Positions 48,590 through 61,100 of a stretch of 64,000 bases of DNA are shown in pieces. The translations under genes were made by a program, and so were the position numbers. The first letter of the stretch is position 1. Each line of letters begins with the position of its first letter. The notes below the pieces were generated by a model. It was given only the letters and a program-made list of their open reading frames with translations. It made no database searches and was not told the origin of the DNA. Origin of the DNA: Lycium barbarum (taxonomy: Eukaryota > Streptophyta > Magnoliopsida > Solanales > Solanaceae); contig NC_083346.1 of NCBI RefSeq assembly GCF_019175385.1, positions 57,069,821-57,133,820 on the forward strand, read 5' to 3'.

Positions 48590-49853
48590 TATGAACTCAA
48601 ATATTCTCTTGTGAGAAAATCAGGAAGACTATTATCTGTCCCTTTTTTATAATGAATTTCAAAATCAAATGGCGCTAATAATGCCTGTCATCTTGCAAAC
48701 ATTTGTTTGGAAATATCATGCTTACAATCTTTATTAAACATAAATTTAGCCGCTTGGAAATCAGTTTTTATTAAAAACCTTTTATTATATAAATCCCCTT
48801 GAAATTTAAGAACACATTTTACTATAGCAAGAATTTCTTTAGCTATAGTAGCATAATTTTTCTAGCTGTTATTCCATTTACCAGAATAAAATTGTACTAA
48901 ATATTCTTGTTTATCAGTTGGAGAATATTGTTTTAAAATTCCTCCATATCCAATATTAGAAGCATTCGTTTCAATAATCTTCTGCCAATTAGGATTGGCT
49001 AAAGTGAGACAAGGAAGGTTATTAACCTTTTCTTTAATTTTGCGAACTGCTTGGGTATGATTATTAGTCCATGGTTTAGGAATATTTTTTAATCTATCAT
49101 ATAAAATAGATGTATCTTTTGCCAAATCTTTATAAAATGGTGAAATATAATTTAAGCTTCCAAGAAATCTCTGAAGCTAGGTTTCATCAGTAATAATATC
49201 AGGAAATTTAGAAGCAAATTCAATACTTCGATTAATGAGAATAATTTTTCCCTTTTCAATGTTATGACCCAAAAATCTGACTTTTATTTGAAAAAGAGAC
49301 ATTTTTGGTTTAGATATAACCAGACCATTTTGAATAATAATTTTCTTGAATATATCAAGATGCTTAAATGCATTTCTATAGTATTTGATAATACTAGAAT
49401 ATCATCTATATAGACAATGATAAAATTGCTATAAGGCATAAAAATATCATTCATAATTTTTTGAAATTCTGAAGGGGCATTCTTTAATCCAAATGGCATA
49501 ACATTCCATTCGAATTGCCCAATAGGGACATTAAAAGCAGTCTTGTATTTATCTGCTTCGGCAATTTGAATTTGCCAATATCCTGATTTTAAATCAAATT
49601 TAGAAAATATAATAGCATTATGGAGACGATCCAATAAATCCTTTTTATTAGGAATCGGATATCGAATCCATTTTAAAACTTTATTAAGAGGTTTGTAATT
49701 AATAATCAATCTAGGAACTCCACGTTCCTGTTCAGCATGTTTATTAACATAAAAAGCTATGCATGACCATGGAAATTTTGAAGATCTTATAAGACCCTTT
49801 TGTAAAAGAGAAGATATCTCATTTTTACATAATTCTAAATATTCAGAATTCAT
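48590..49853 (-). pseudogene. Endogenous pararetrovirus reverse transcriptase and RNase H, broken
   Basis: Reverse transcriptase motifs include FDLKSGYWQIQI and the active-site YIDDIL near 49400. A frameshift just after it (near 49375) ends the open frame at 49284. The thumb and RNase H continue in other frames. In the RNase H block (49125-48862 and on) the first catalytic acidic position reads Asn (ETNASNIGYGG), and a stop follows at 48862. The block converted pregenomic RNA to DNA in the ancestral virus; this copy cannot. Confidence 0.88.
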
Positions 49854-52197
49854 TTAACATAGTCTTGCTTTTGTAGGAATATTATTTTCAGAAAAAGATT
49901 CTTCATGTGAAAGAGTAACAATATGTTTTTTCCTATCCCAAAAAGCATTATGATGACCACTACAAATTTGTAATGAGAACTGATTTTTTATAAAATCTAT
50001 TTTTCCCTGTAATTTAGGAGTTTCTAAAATGTCGTCAATATTAAGAGTATATATTTCTTGTTTTAAAAATTTGACTTGTTGATGTTTATTCATCAACCTA
50101 TCTTTGATTTCATTTATAATTCTTGAAAATGGTTCAGTTATAAACTGAAATTCAATTGTTTTTCCTTCAAAGGTTCCTATAATACCTTTAGTATCCCATT
50201 TCTGGATAGGAAATATTTTTTTAAAAAATGGGGTTCCCAAAATCATTTGATTGGAAATATCTTTTACCAATACAAAACTTTCTAGTATACAGACTTTGTT
50301 TTGGTAAATATAAACCTTTGGTAATTTAAAAGTAATTCCCATTTTCTGTCCATTATAAGATCTAAGACTATGGGTAGTTTTATAAAATTATTTTGAAGGT
50401 ATTAATCCTTCTTGAATACAATTTAAATCTGCTCCGCTATCAGCAAGAGCTATAAATTCTTTTTTGAAATTATAATCAGTTAAAGAGTAACTTTTATAAA
50501 AAAACTTTTGAGAAGTAATAATCTCTGGAGTTTTAAGAAAGTTCCCTTCTTGACTAGTACTTTCTCCTTCACCCATAGTTGGATCTTCTATGGTGTTATC
50601 AACTGGAGTTTCTATGATTTGCTTTCCTTTTCCCTCAATTCTAGAGATTCTTTCAGCTAGAATCATATTATGCCTTTTAAGGGTGGAAATCTCCTGCTTG
50701 AGATTATCAATCTCTTTTTCCAAATCTTGGGTTGTGGCTGGAGTAGTTATAATATTTCTCCTCTGTTGAAGAAGTTTTTTAAATTCTAACATGGTGTATG
50801 AACCTGGTGATTCTTGTATTTGAATTCCAGTCTGAATCTCTGGTTTCTTAGGTGTTTCATTCACCTTATCAATGATTTGAGATCTAAGCTCTGGATCTTT
50901 AATAATTTTTAACAAATCCATAAGGTTATTACCATCTAAAACATTGATATTGGTATCTTGAAATTGGGAGAAGAGATTATAAAACTCATCCTCTTCTTTA
51001 TTACCCTTGCTAGTGCATGGCTGTCCCATCTGACATGGTGCACATTCTTTATTTGAACTGGTAGAGGTATAAACCTCATTCTCAAGAACTCTAGGATCTT
51101 CATTTGATGAAGAGTCCTCCGAATTATCAGACTCAAAATCAGAATCTTCTGGTTCTGAATTTAATAAAATATTGTATAAAGACTCTTTTATGTCATCATC
51201 AATGTCAAGGTTCTTAATTTTCTCCTTGACTTTACAATTCCTGTAAAAATGACCAACTCTGCCACACTTATAATAGGCTTTTGGATTTTTGGATTTAACA
51301 TAATCCTTTCTTTTCTTGAATTCTTTTTTCCATCTTGCTTTCTTTTGCAAGCGTTTTTCTTTCCATGCTTGGAAATCTTTCTTCTTTTTCTTGCGCCTAT
51401 GAGGTGCCTTGGTTTGTGGAATATTCATACCAAATTGTCCACAAAATTCTCCTAATTGTTGTCTCTCATTTAGACCATGTCTCTTAATTTGCTGATTTAG
51501 CTTGATCTCATTACATAAGGCTAAACCTTCTTGCATACATGTTCCTATTAACTTTCCATAAGTATAATTATCATAATTGATACTAACTTCCCCTTTCCTA
51601 AGAGCTTTTCTAACTCTTTCCGCAAAAAGAGCGGGTAATCCATCTATAAATTTAGATTTCCAATGAGTGTCACTACACTCAGGTAATTCCATTACCCGAC
51701 AAAGGAATACATCCTTATACCACCTAAATGAGGTAAGGGTTTTGCATCTTAAATTCTGAAGCATAGTCCTAATGGTTTCATTATTATCCGACTATCTTCC
51801 TGAAAAATGCTCTATAATATTAATAACTAATGAATAGACAACATTTGTAAGTATAACGGGTTCTTGAGAAGTTCCTTCCCATTTTACAACATTCAATATA
51901 TTACTACGTTGTTCCTGGGTCAAATAATTATCCCACCAACCTTTTAATTGGCTAGTAAAACCAACAATAATCATATCTGCGATAGTTCGCTCATTATTTT
52001 TATTAACCTTACTTATCATACTATACATCAACATTCTATGTATGGTACAATAAATCTGTCTTTCACTATAACCATCTATGTTCTATTCATAGATTTCTTT
52101 ACCACTATAACTATTGGTAATGATATGCTCATGCTCCTCTAATAAGACATCTTGAGGAGTAGGCCTAGGATAGTAGTACATCCTTTGAGCAGGTTTA
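49854..52197 (-). pseudogene. Endogenous pararetrovirus capsid, zinc knuckle and protease region, broken
   Basis: One reading frame persists across the segment but is interrupted by TAG at 51792-51794, TAA at 50388-50390 and TAA at 49854-49856. Features: capsid-like part with HWKSKFIDGLPALFAERVRK, a Lys-rich stretch, then a zinc knuckle near 51250 in which the first Cys position is Tyr (YYKCGRVGHFYRNC), an acidic/Ser-rich linker, a coiled-coil-like segment near 50700, and the protease active site ADSGAD near 50430. The higher-coordinate end is cut by the Gypsy-2 insertion and continues at 61533. Confidence 0.85.
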
Positions 52198-55100
52198 TGT
52201 TATATCCCGCATTTTTGTACAATCGGATAATTCAAGGTGATTGCGGGGAGATGACAAGTAAGGACTTACTTTTATTTTGTTAAGCATATGAGGTCGCTTA
52301 TGAAGAATTTCGAAGTGGAAATATTAAGAAAGGCTAGGGGCGAGAAGGGAAATGCGCAATAGGACCCGTGGAATTATGGAGGAAGACGAAGGGTAAAATG
52401 GTAATTTCCCAAGTGTTCAAGAAGAATTCTTGGAAAAATTCCAATATGGCCATGTGGCATGGGTGGCATATGCCCACATTTTTATTAATTAGTGGGGGCT
52501 AATTACACACTATAAGGAAATGTGGACTAAATCTTACAAAGGAAGACATTTAGTCTTCTTTATTTATTTTAAGAAAATCCAAGAAAATGGAAGGATCTTC
52601 TAGAAAAGGAGAGAGAGGGATCATGTGACCATATTTTTATTTTGGGGGACCTATTTATAAATAATGAAAATTGGTGAAAGACTTGTGGATATATATGTAG
52701 GAAGTCATCTTAATTCATCAAATTTTCTAGAGAATTCAAGAAAACAAGAACAAGAGAGAGAGGAGAAAAACCTAAGGGCCATTTCGGCCAAGAGCAAAAA
52801 CCAACAAGAAAATTTACAAAAATTCCTTCAAAAATCATTTCCTACCAAGTAGAGGATCCTTAACAAAGTGGAGTTGTTGTTGGAACAAGAAAAACACGAA
52901 TTCACAAGTTGGAGATTCAAACAAGTTGGAGGATCAAAGAAGAAGGTGAGAATTCATTTTCTTTGTATGTTATGGATGTTATGCATGTTGTAGTATGCAA
53001 AAGTGTATGAAATTCATGAAACCTTGCATGTTGGTGTTGAGCCGTGTGAGGGTGTTGTTGGCCGTGCATGCCTATGTATGTGTAGGAATCATGTTGTAAT
53101 TATTTCATTTAGTGCTTGATTGTTGCAATGAATGTTATGTGACAATGGAAGTTGAATGAATTTTGGAGAAGTTGTAGTTGTGCATGCATAATGTTTGAAG
53201 CCATGTGTGCATGGTGTGTGTGTGGCCGTGCATATATGTTGAATTGTGAAGGAATAATGAGCAAGTTTTATTTAGCATTTTAGTTGTTGTGTTGTGGATT
53301 TTATATTACAAATAAAGATTTGATGAGCTTGGTGAAGTGTTAGTAGTTGGAAGTTGTGTAAATTGAAAATAATGTTCTTGTATGGATGGTATGTAATGAT
53401 ATTGGTATGATGTTGTTGGAATATATATTAAAAGATTGTTGTTGTTTTATTGGAATTGGAAAGTCTTTAAGGAAGTAGAATGCTACTTGAAGTGTTGGAA
53501 TGTACCTTGAGTTGAATATGAAAATTTCTAGTGTGGTTGTTGAGTTATGTTGATAGTTTGGCCGGGTTTGAATTCCCGGATTGTGATTGATTAAAATTTG
53601 ACTAAGTTGAATGTTGAGGATGGTATATTTACAGAGGAAATGCTGCCGAAATTTCGGTAGCCAAGTACTATCTTAAGATTTCCAATGTTAAAAGTTCTAA
53701 TAGAAGTTTGGTAAATTTGACCAATTTGTAGATTTTGGCGGATTTGCGACTCGAATTTGGAATAACAAAAAGGGCGGAAAGAGGTATGTAAGGCTTCACC
53801 CTTCTTTCTATGGCATGTCTTAGACGTAATAAGTCGGGTACGAGCCTCGGGGACAACCCTATTCCCCGGAATCCGCACTTAAAGTTTTCCCTTTTTCCTT
53901 CAGTAGAATTGAACTAGAAATTGTGCAAAAGGTTGAAAAACCTTCTTGAACCTCTAGAACTTGCATAAAGAGGACCCGATTACCTTAAAACCCTCACAAG
54001 TAACGCCATGACACGTAACATATGTAAATTTAGTACGCCGCCTCATTTGACCCGAGGTGGGCCCATTGTTCCCGGATTCTTCCTTAATGTTCAGTTATTA
54101 CCCGATAAGTGTTACAATTATTCTAAAGAGAGTATTCTATGATAAAAATGATAGCGGTGATGTTAAGAAAGGAATATGTCTATGATGAGTATGACAAGAG
54201 TGATTCCACGACTAAGAGCCTTAAGTTAAAGACTCAAAATAAGTATGAAAGTGTCAAGCTAGTTATTGATCTTTAATGCTACTCCTTGGTTATGACTCTA
54301 ATTTCCAAAGACTTCAAGTAAGTGACTTATGATGATGATGACCTTGTCCTATGTTTTCCCTTAACGCTATTCTTCGTTGATAGTCTCGCCTTATATTACT
54401 AGTCCCTTCAAGGCGAGGCAAAGTCATGATGATTATTCCATAATGCAATCGGAGGCTTCCGGCCTTATGTCACTCCGATAGGGTTGTAGCTTTCACTTGG
54501 GCTCTCATGCATACTTTATACTTATGTATTATTTATTTTATGACACCGTGCCGTCCCACGGGCGGCCAGACAGATATACACACCACTATAGTGGGCAGCT
54601 TATACCCCGGACGCGGGAGGCCTGGACGCGGGCTCACACACCGTTCCTATATGGACGGGCAGTCTATACACCGTTCCTATTGGGACGTGCAGCATTACAC
54701 CGCACCTATATGGTCGGATAGTTTACTTACAGATTTTTACATATTATTTTTAAAGCTAGCATGCATGGCATTCGCCCTAAGGGGCATTCAGATGAACAAC
54801 TTATTCCTTTACCCCATGGTATGCTCAGATAAAGTTACACCGTACCTCTATGGTCGGGCAGCACTACGCCGTACCTATGGGGTCGGGCAGTATTACACCG
54901 TACCTATGCGGTCGGGCAGTGTACTTGCGATGACTATATGTTATTTCTAGAGGTAAAGTTAAATTGCATAAGTATCTGCCTTAAGAGGCAAACAGAGGTA
55001 CAGATTATATCCCTCCTTCTCTATGCTATGTTTTATGCTTTCTAGTATGATCTTATTTTACTATTCATGCCTTATATACTCGGTACACTATTCGTACTGA

Positions 55101-55551
55101 CGTCCCTTCCTGCGGACGCTACGTTTCATGCCGCGCAGGTAAGCAGGTTGGCAGACTTGATCCTTAGGAGCTCCACCAGCGGTATATTGAGAGTGCTCCA
55201 GTTCTTTCGGGGCTTCAGCTATTCGGTACTACTTTTGTGTACATGTCCGGACTCGGCAGTAGCCGGTCCTTTTCGAGATGCTATGTATTATACTTAGAGG
55301 CTCGTAGACAGATATGTACAGTCAGGTGTTTTGTGCTTTTGTGGTTCTCATCACTGTAGAAGGTGCTAGTAAAGTTTAATGGCCTGTATTTATAATTATG
55401 CTGCTAATGCTAATGTTAAGTAAAAAAAAAAATATATATATATATATGGTATAGTTCATATGGCCACCTAGTAATAAGAATATGACACGAGATAAGGGGT
55501 GCTCGGTACAAGTATCGGGTACTCGTCACGGCCCCTAGTCGGGTCGTGACA
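52198..55551 (+). repeat. Gypsy-2 left LTR
   Basis: It contains the core motif GCTGCCGAAATTTCGGTAGC (about 53642), a hairpin with arms CTCGCCTT and AAGGCGAG (54385-54417), a second hairpin ATCGGAG/CTCCGAT just downstream, an array of CACCGTACCTATxxGGxCGGGCAG units (54540-54920), and the conserved 3' block with CGTACTGACGTCCCTTC near 55092. Confidence 0.95.
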
Positions 55552-55555
55552 GAAG

Positions 55556-55567
55556 TGGTATCAGAGC
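55556..55567 (+). promoter_or_regulatory. Gypsy-2 primer-binding site (tRNA-iMet)
   Basis: TGGTATCAGAGC, an exact match to the initiator-Met primer site, lies four bases after the left LTR. Confidence 0.93.
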
Positions 55568-55762
55568 AGTTCGTCCTAGGGGTTTGTCTACGAGCCGTGT
55601 CCAGTAGAGTCTTGTTTATGGGTGTGTAGCGCGCCACACTTATAAACAGGAGGCTGCAGGGCATTTAGGAAACATGACCTTCTTTGTACTCTAGATCGTG
55701 CGATAGAGCTATGCTACCAGGCTTCTATGTTATTTTCCTAATCCTATGTTATGGTTTCAGTA

Positions 55763-57088
55763 ATGCCGATGAAGAAGAAGGCTCCGGCGGCCCAGAAGGG
55801 CAAAAGGGTGGCCGGAAACAGAGTTGAACGGGAGCTAGAAGGAGACGAGTCTTATAATGAAGCTCCCCCTCGGACTTCTCCTACTTCCCCGGTATCAGCA
55901 GAGCAGGAAGGAGTTCCAGCTCCAGCCCCAGCACCTCCAGTACCACCGCCAGCAGCCCCGGGCCATCAGATGGCAGAGGCCATCCAGTTATTAACCCAGT
56001 TAGTTGCCGCACAGGCTCAGCGGCAAGATGTAGACCTGGGGGACAGGGCGGTGAGTGCAAGGGCTCGCGACTTCATCACCCTGAAACCTCCGGAGTTCTA
56101 TGGCTCGAAACCAGAGGAAGACCCGCAGAATTTCATAGATGAGATGTTAAGGACACAGAGAATAATACATGCTTCAGATGCAGAGTCAATGGAATTGGCA
56201 TCGTACAGGTTGCGGGATGTAGCAGTATTGTGGTATAACAGCTGGATATCCTCTAGGGGAGCAAATGCCCCTCCCCTAGTCTGACAGGAGTTTACGGAGG
56301 CATTTCTACGACATTTCTTACCGCCGGAGGTTCGACGGGCTCGAGCTGATATGTTTTTGAATCTTAAACAGGGAAATATGAGTGTCCGAGAATATAGCCT
56401 TCACTTTAACTCGTTGGCCAGGTACGCCCCAGCCATGATAGCTAATATGGGGGATCACGTACACCGGTTTGTGAGTGGATTGGGGCCACACTTAATTAAG
56501 GAATGTTTGACAGCTTCACTCCAGGACGGGATGACCATTGCTCGTATTCAGGCCCACGCCCAGAACCTGGAGGAACAACATCCGTTGCAGAAGAGCGAGC
56601 GTCATGTGGATAGGAGCTCCAGAAAAAGGGCCAGATCTTTTGGAGCCAGCAGAGAGTATAGAGGGGGTCAGACACAGGAGCAGTCCAGGATTTCGAGCCC
56701 CCAGTACGGCAGTGGATCTGGTCAGACTAGGCCGCCCCCACCACAGTGTAACCGGTGTGGTAGGATGCATTCAGGACAGTGCCGTCTGGGTTCGAATGCT
56801 TGTTATTCTTGCGAGCAGATGGGGCATATGATGTGTGACTGCCCCTCGATGCGAGGTAGAGGTGCGAGTCAGCCCATGGGATCGGTAGCCGGTTCATCAT
56901 CGTCCGTGCGCCCTCCTGGACAATCTTCCCAGGCCCCAGCAGGCCGTGGCCGAGGTAGAGGAGAGACACCCAGTTCGGCCGGTCCCCCGCACCGTATATA
57001 TGCATTGACAGGACGGCAGGATCCTGAACCTTCCCCAGACGCGGCTAAAGGTACACTATTGATATTTTTCTATTATACGCGTGTGTAA
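55763..57088 (+). pseudogene. Gypsy-2 gag with one premature stop
   Basis: The first likely ATG is at 55763 (MPMKKKAPAAQKGKR); an in-frame ATG lies at 55751. Order: basic N-terminus, Pro-rich linker, capsid domain (FITLKPPEFYGSKPEEDPQN, YRLRDVAVLWYNSW, then FLRHFLPPEVRRARADMFLN), Arg/Ser-rich linker, and zinc knuckle (CNRCGRMHSGQC, CYSCEQMGHMMCDCP). A TGA at 56282-56284 lies in an otherwise continuous frame of about 440 codons, just after GANAPPLV. Gag packages element RNA. The final residues (GTLLIFFYYTRV) are the protease start, after which pol is missing. Confidence 0.9.
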
Positions 57089-58144
57089 ATTGATTTAGAC
57101 TCTACCTTATCATGTACCGCTCTTATATTACGGAACTTATGGGAAATTGGGAATTCGGAACGAAGAGTAGCTGTATACGTAGGAAAAAGGTGAGTAATAG
57201 TGACTACGGAGGCTAAAATAGTAATGAAAAAGGAAAATACGTTACGAGGGCGTCTCGGAAGTTGTCAAAACCCCAAACTGCCCCTAGTGATGTGATAAAG
57301 ATAGTCCGAGAGAATGGGGGTAAAATACTAATACTAAGACACAAAAATGCGTTAAAGTTTCGAGGTTAAGCGTGCTCAGGTGGGAGCAATTCCATAATGG
57401 GTGACCCCCTGGGAAATGTGCTGAAATTTTCATAAATATGGGAACAAGAGACGAATGTGAAATTAGGTAGCCCAATGTAAATTAGAGTGTGTGGAGTGGT
57501 TAGGAACCCTACAGAAGTCCTGCAGGCAGAGGCGGACTAGACTAGCAGAAGGGGAGAAAGCATGACAGGAAGGGTATCCAAGATCAGGGAAAGTTTGATT
57601 AGCTTTTGGGAATGGCTGCAAGTAAATTAGTGGCGGAAATGTATATATATATACGTGACATCTTATCGGTGGCTGAAGAACCCTAACAAGCAGTGTCGCG
57701 ATACATAGCATGCGCAAGCTGGATGAAATTCAAAAGACATGATGAAGGATATAAGTACAAATGTCACAGGGTAAGACCGATGCAGAACCCACACTAGTTA
57801 AGGCTAGAAAGCTCTAATACGGTGATATACGGAAACATGTCTAGTGAAGGGATAGATGCGGCAGACTCCACGAAGAAGGAATTACAATTGTACAAGATCG
57901 TAGAAGGCGGCGATTATTTGAAGGGGCATAGACGTATGTAGACCCCCTTAATAAAGGGGGGGGGGGGAGAACATGTTAGACCAAAAATGGGACTTATTAA
58001 CGCAGGGCCAACGTTCGGGGCTAGCTCAGTTGACTTACGACATAAAGGCAACCTAAACTCCTAAAACGGATACGTTAAGTGATATGTGAAACATCTACAA
58101 AGGAGACCTCCCCGAAGTATTATATTACACTATGAGGCCAGTTT
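57089..58144. other. Gypsy-2 internal noncoding stretch
   Basis: Just after the gag stop, a degenerate protease start (IDLDSTLSC) is visible near 57095. The rest shows no pol similarity that I can recognise, although the region should hold pol in an autonomous relative. A 12-G run lies at 57956-57967. Confidence 0.7.
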
Positions 58145-58180
58145 AACATTCGAGGACGAATGTTCTAAAGGGGGGGAGGA
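58145..58180 (+). promoter_or_regulatory. Hairpin plus polypurine tract of Gypsy-2
   Basis: AACATTCGAGGACGAATGTT (58145-58164), identical to Gypsy-1, is followed by AAAGGGGGGGAGGA directly before the right LTR. Confidence 0.88.
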
Positions 58181-61100
58181 TGTTATATCCCGCATTTTTG
58201 TACAATCGGATAATTCAAGGTGATTGCGGGGAGATGACAAGTAAGGACTTACTTTTATTTTGTTAAGCATATGAGTCGCTTATGAAGAATTTCGAAGTGG
58301 AAATATTAAGAAAGGCTAGGGGCGAGAAGGGAAATGCGCAATAGGACCCGTGGAATTATGGAGGAAGACGAAGGGTAAAATGGTAATTTCCCAAGTGTTC
58401 AAGAAGAATTCTTGGAAAAATTCCAATATGGCCGTGTGGCATGGGTGGCATATGCCCACATTTTTATTAATTAGTGGGGGCTAATTACACACTATAAGGA
58501 AATGTGGACTAAATCTTACAAAGGAAGACATTTAGTCTTCTTTATTTATTTTAAGAAAATCCAAGAAAATGGAAGGATCTTCTAGAAAAGGAGAGAGAGG
58601 GATCATGTGACCATATTTTTATTTTGGGGGACCTATTTATAAATAATGAAAATTGGTGAAAGACTTGTGGATATATATGTAGGAAGTCATCTTAATTCAT
58701 CAAATTTTCTAGAGAATTCAAGAAAACAAGAACAAGAGAGAGAGGAGAAAAACCTAAGGGCCATTTCGGCCAAGAGCAAAAACCAACAAGAAAATTTACA
58801 AAAATTCCTTCAAAAATCAGTTCCTACCAAGTAGAGGATCCTTAACAAAGTGGAGTTGTTGTTGGAACAAGAAAAACACGAATTCACAAGTTGGAGATTC
58901 AAACAAGTTGGAGGATCAAAGAAGAAGGTGAGAATTCATTTTCTTTGTATGTTATGGATGTTATGCATGTTGTAGTATGCAAAAGTGTATGAAATTCATG
59001 AAACCTTGCATGTTGGTGTTGAGCCGTGTGAGGGTGTTGTTGGCCGTGCATGCCTATGTATGTGTAGGAATCATGTTGTAATTATTTCATTTAGTGCTTG
59101 ATTGTTGCAATGAATGTTATGTGACAATGGAAGTTGAATGAATTTTGGAGAAGTTGTAGTTGTGCATGCATAATGTTTGAAGCCATGTGTGCATGGTGTG
59201 TGTGTGGCCGTGCATATATGTTGAATTGTGAAGGAATAATGAGCAAGTTTTATTTAGCATTTTAGTTGTTGTGTTGTGGATTTTATATTACAAATAAAGA
59301 TTTGATGAGCTTGGTGAAGTGTTAGTAGTTGGAAGTTGTGTAAATTGAAAATAATGTTCTTGTATGGATGGTATGTAATGATATTGGTATGATGTTGTTG
59401 GAATATATATTATAAGATTGTTGTTGTTTTATTGGAATTGGAAAGTCTTTAAGGAAGTAGAATGCTACTTGAAGTGTTGGAATGTACCTTGAGTTGAATA
59501 TGGAAATTTCTAGTGTGGTTGTTGAGTTATGTTGATAGTTTGGCCGGGTTTGAATTCCCGGATTGTGATTGATTAAAATTTGACTAAGTTGAATGTTGAG
59601 GATGGTATATTTACAGAGAAAATGCTGCCGAAATTTCGGTAGCCAAGTACTATCTTAAGATTTCCAATGTTAAAAGTTCTAATAGAAGTTTGGTAAATTT
59701 GACCAATTTGTAGATTTTGGCGGATTTGCGACTCGAATTTGGAATAACAAAAAGGGCGGAAAGAGGTATGTAAGGCTTCACCCTTCTTTCTATGGCATGT
59801 CTTAAACGTAATAAGTTGGGTACGAGCCTCGGGGACAACCCTATTCCCCGGAATCCGCACTTAAAGTTTTCCCTTTTTCCTTCAGTAGAATTGAACTAGA
59901 AATTGTGCAAAAGGTTGAAAAACCTTCTTGAACCTCTAGAACTTGCATAAAGAGGACCCGATTACCTTAAAACCCTCACAAGTAACGCCATGACACGTAA
60001 CATATGTAAATTTAGTACGCCGCCTCATTTGACCCGAGGTGGGCCCATTGTTCTCGGATTCTTCCTTAATGTTCAGTTATTACCCGATAAGTGTTACAAT
60101 TATTCTAAAGAGAGTATTCTATGATAAAAATGATAGCGGTGATGTTAAGAAAGGAATATGTCTATGATGAGTATGACAAGAGTGATTCCACGACTAAGAG
60201 CCTTAAGTTAAAGACTCAAAATAAGTATGAAAGTGTCAAGCTAGTTATTGATCTTTAATGCTACTCCTTGGTTATGACTCTAATTTCCAAAGACTTCAAG
60301 TAAGTGACTTATGATGATGATGACCTTGTCCTATGTTTTCCCTTAATGCTATTCTTCGTTGATAGTATCGCCTTATATTACTAGTCCCTTCAAGGCGAGG
60401 CAAAGTCATGATGATTATTCCATAATGCAATCGGAGGCTTCCGACCTTACGTCACTCCGATAGGGTTGTAGCTTTCACTTGGGCTCTCATGCATGCTTTA
60501 TACTTATGTATTATTTATTTTATGACACCGTGCCGTCCCACGGGCGGCCGGACAGATATACACACCACTATAGTGGGCAGCTTATACCCCGGACGCGGGA
60601 GGCCTGGACGCGGGCTCACACACCGTTCCTATATGGACGGGCAGTCTATACACCGTTCCTATTGGGACGGGCAGCATTACACCGCACCTATATGGTCGGA
60701 TAGTTTACTTACAGATTTTTACATATTAATTTTAAAGCTAGCATGCATGGCATTCGCCCTAAGGGGCATTCAGATGAACAACTTATTCCTTTACCCCATG
60801 GTATGCTCAGATAAAGTTACACCGTACCTCTATGGTCGGGCAGCACTACGCCGTACCTATGGGGTCGGGCAGTATTACACCGTACCTACGCGGTCGGGCA
60901 GTGTACTTGAGATGACTATATGTTATTTCTAGAGGTAAAGTTAAATTGCATAAGTATCTGCCTTAAGAGGCAGACAGAGGTACAGATTATATCCCTCCTT
61001 CTCTATGCTATGTTTTATGCTTTCTAGTATGATCTTATTTTACTATTCATGCCTTACATACTCGGTACACTATTCGTACTGACGTCCCTTCCTGCGGACG

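Noticed and set aside
52664..52852. Plus-strand frame (62 codons) near the start of the Gypsy-2 LTR, repeated at 58646
   Set aside because: It occurs in both LTRs because they are near-identical. The Lys/Glu/Gln-rich text has no domain and overlaps presumed U3.
54497..54950. 147-codon plus-strand frame repeated in both Gypsy-2 LTRs
   Set aside because: It arises from the CACCGTACCTAT...CGGGCAG array. Preservation in both LTRs reflects recent duplication, not selection for protein.
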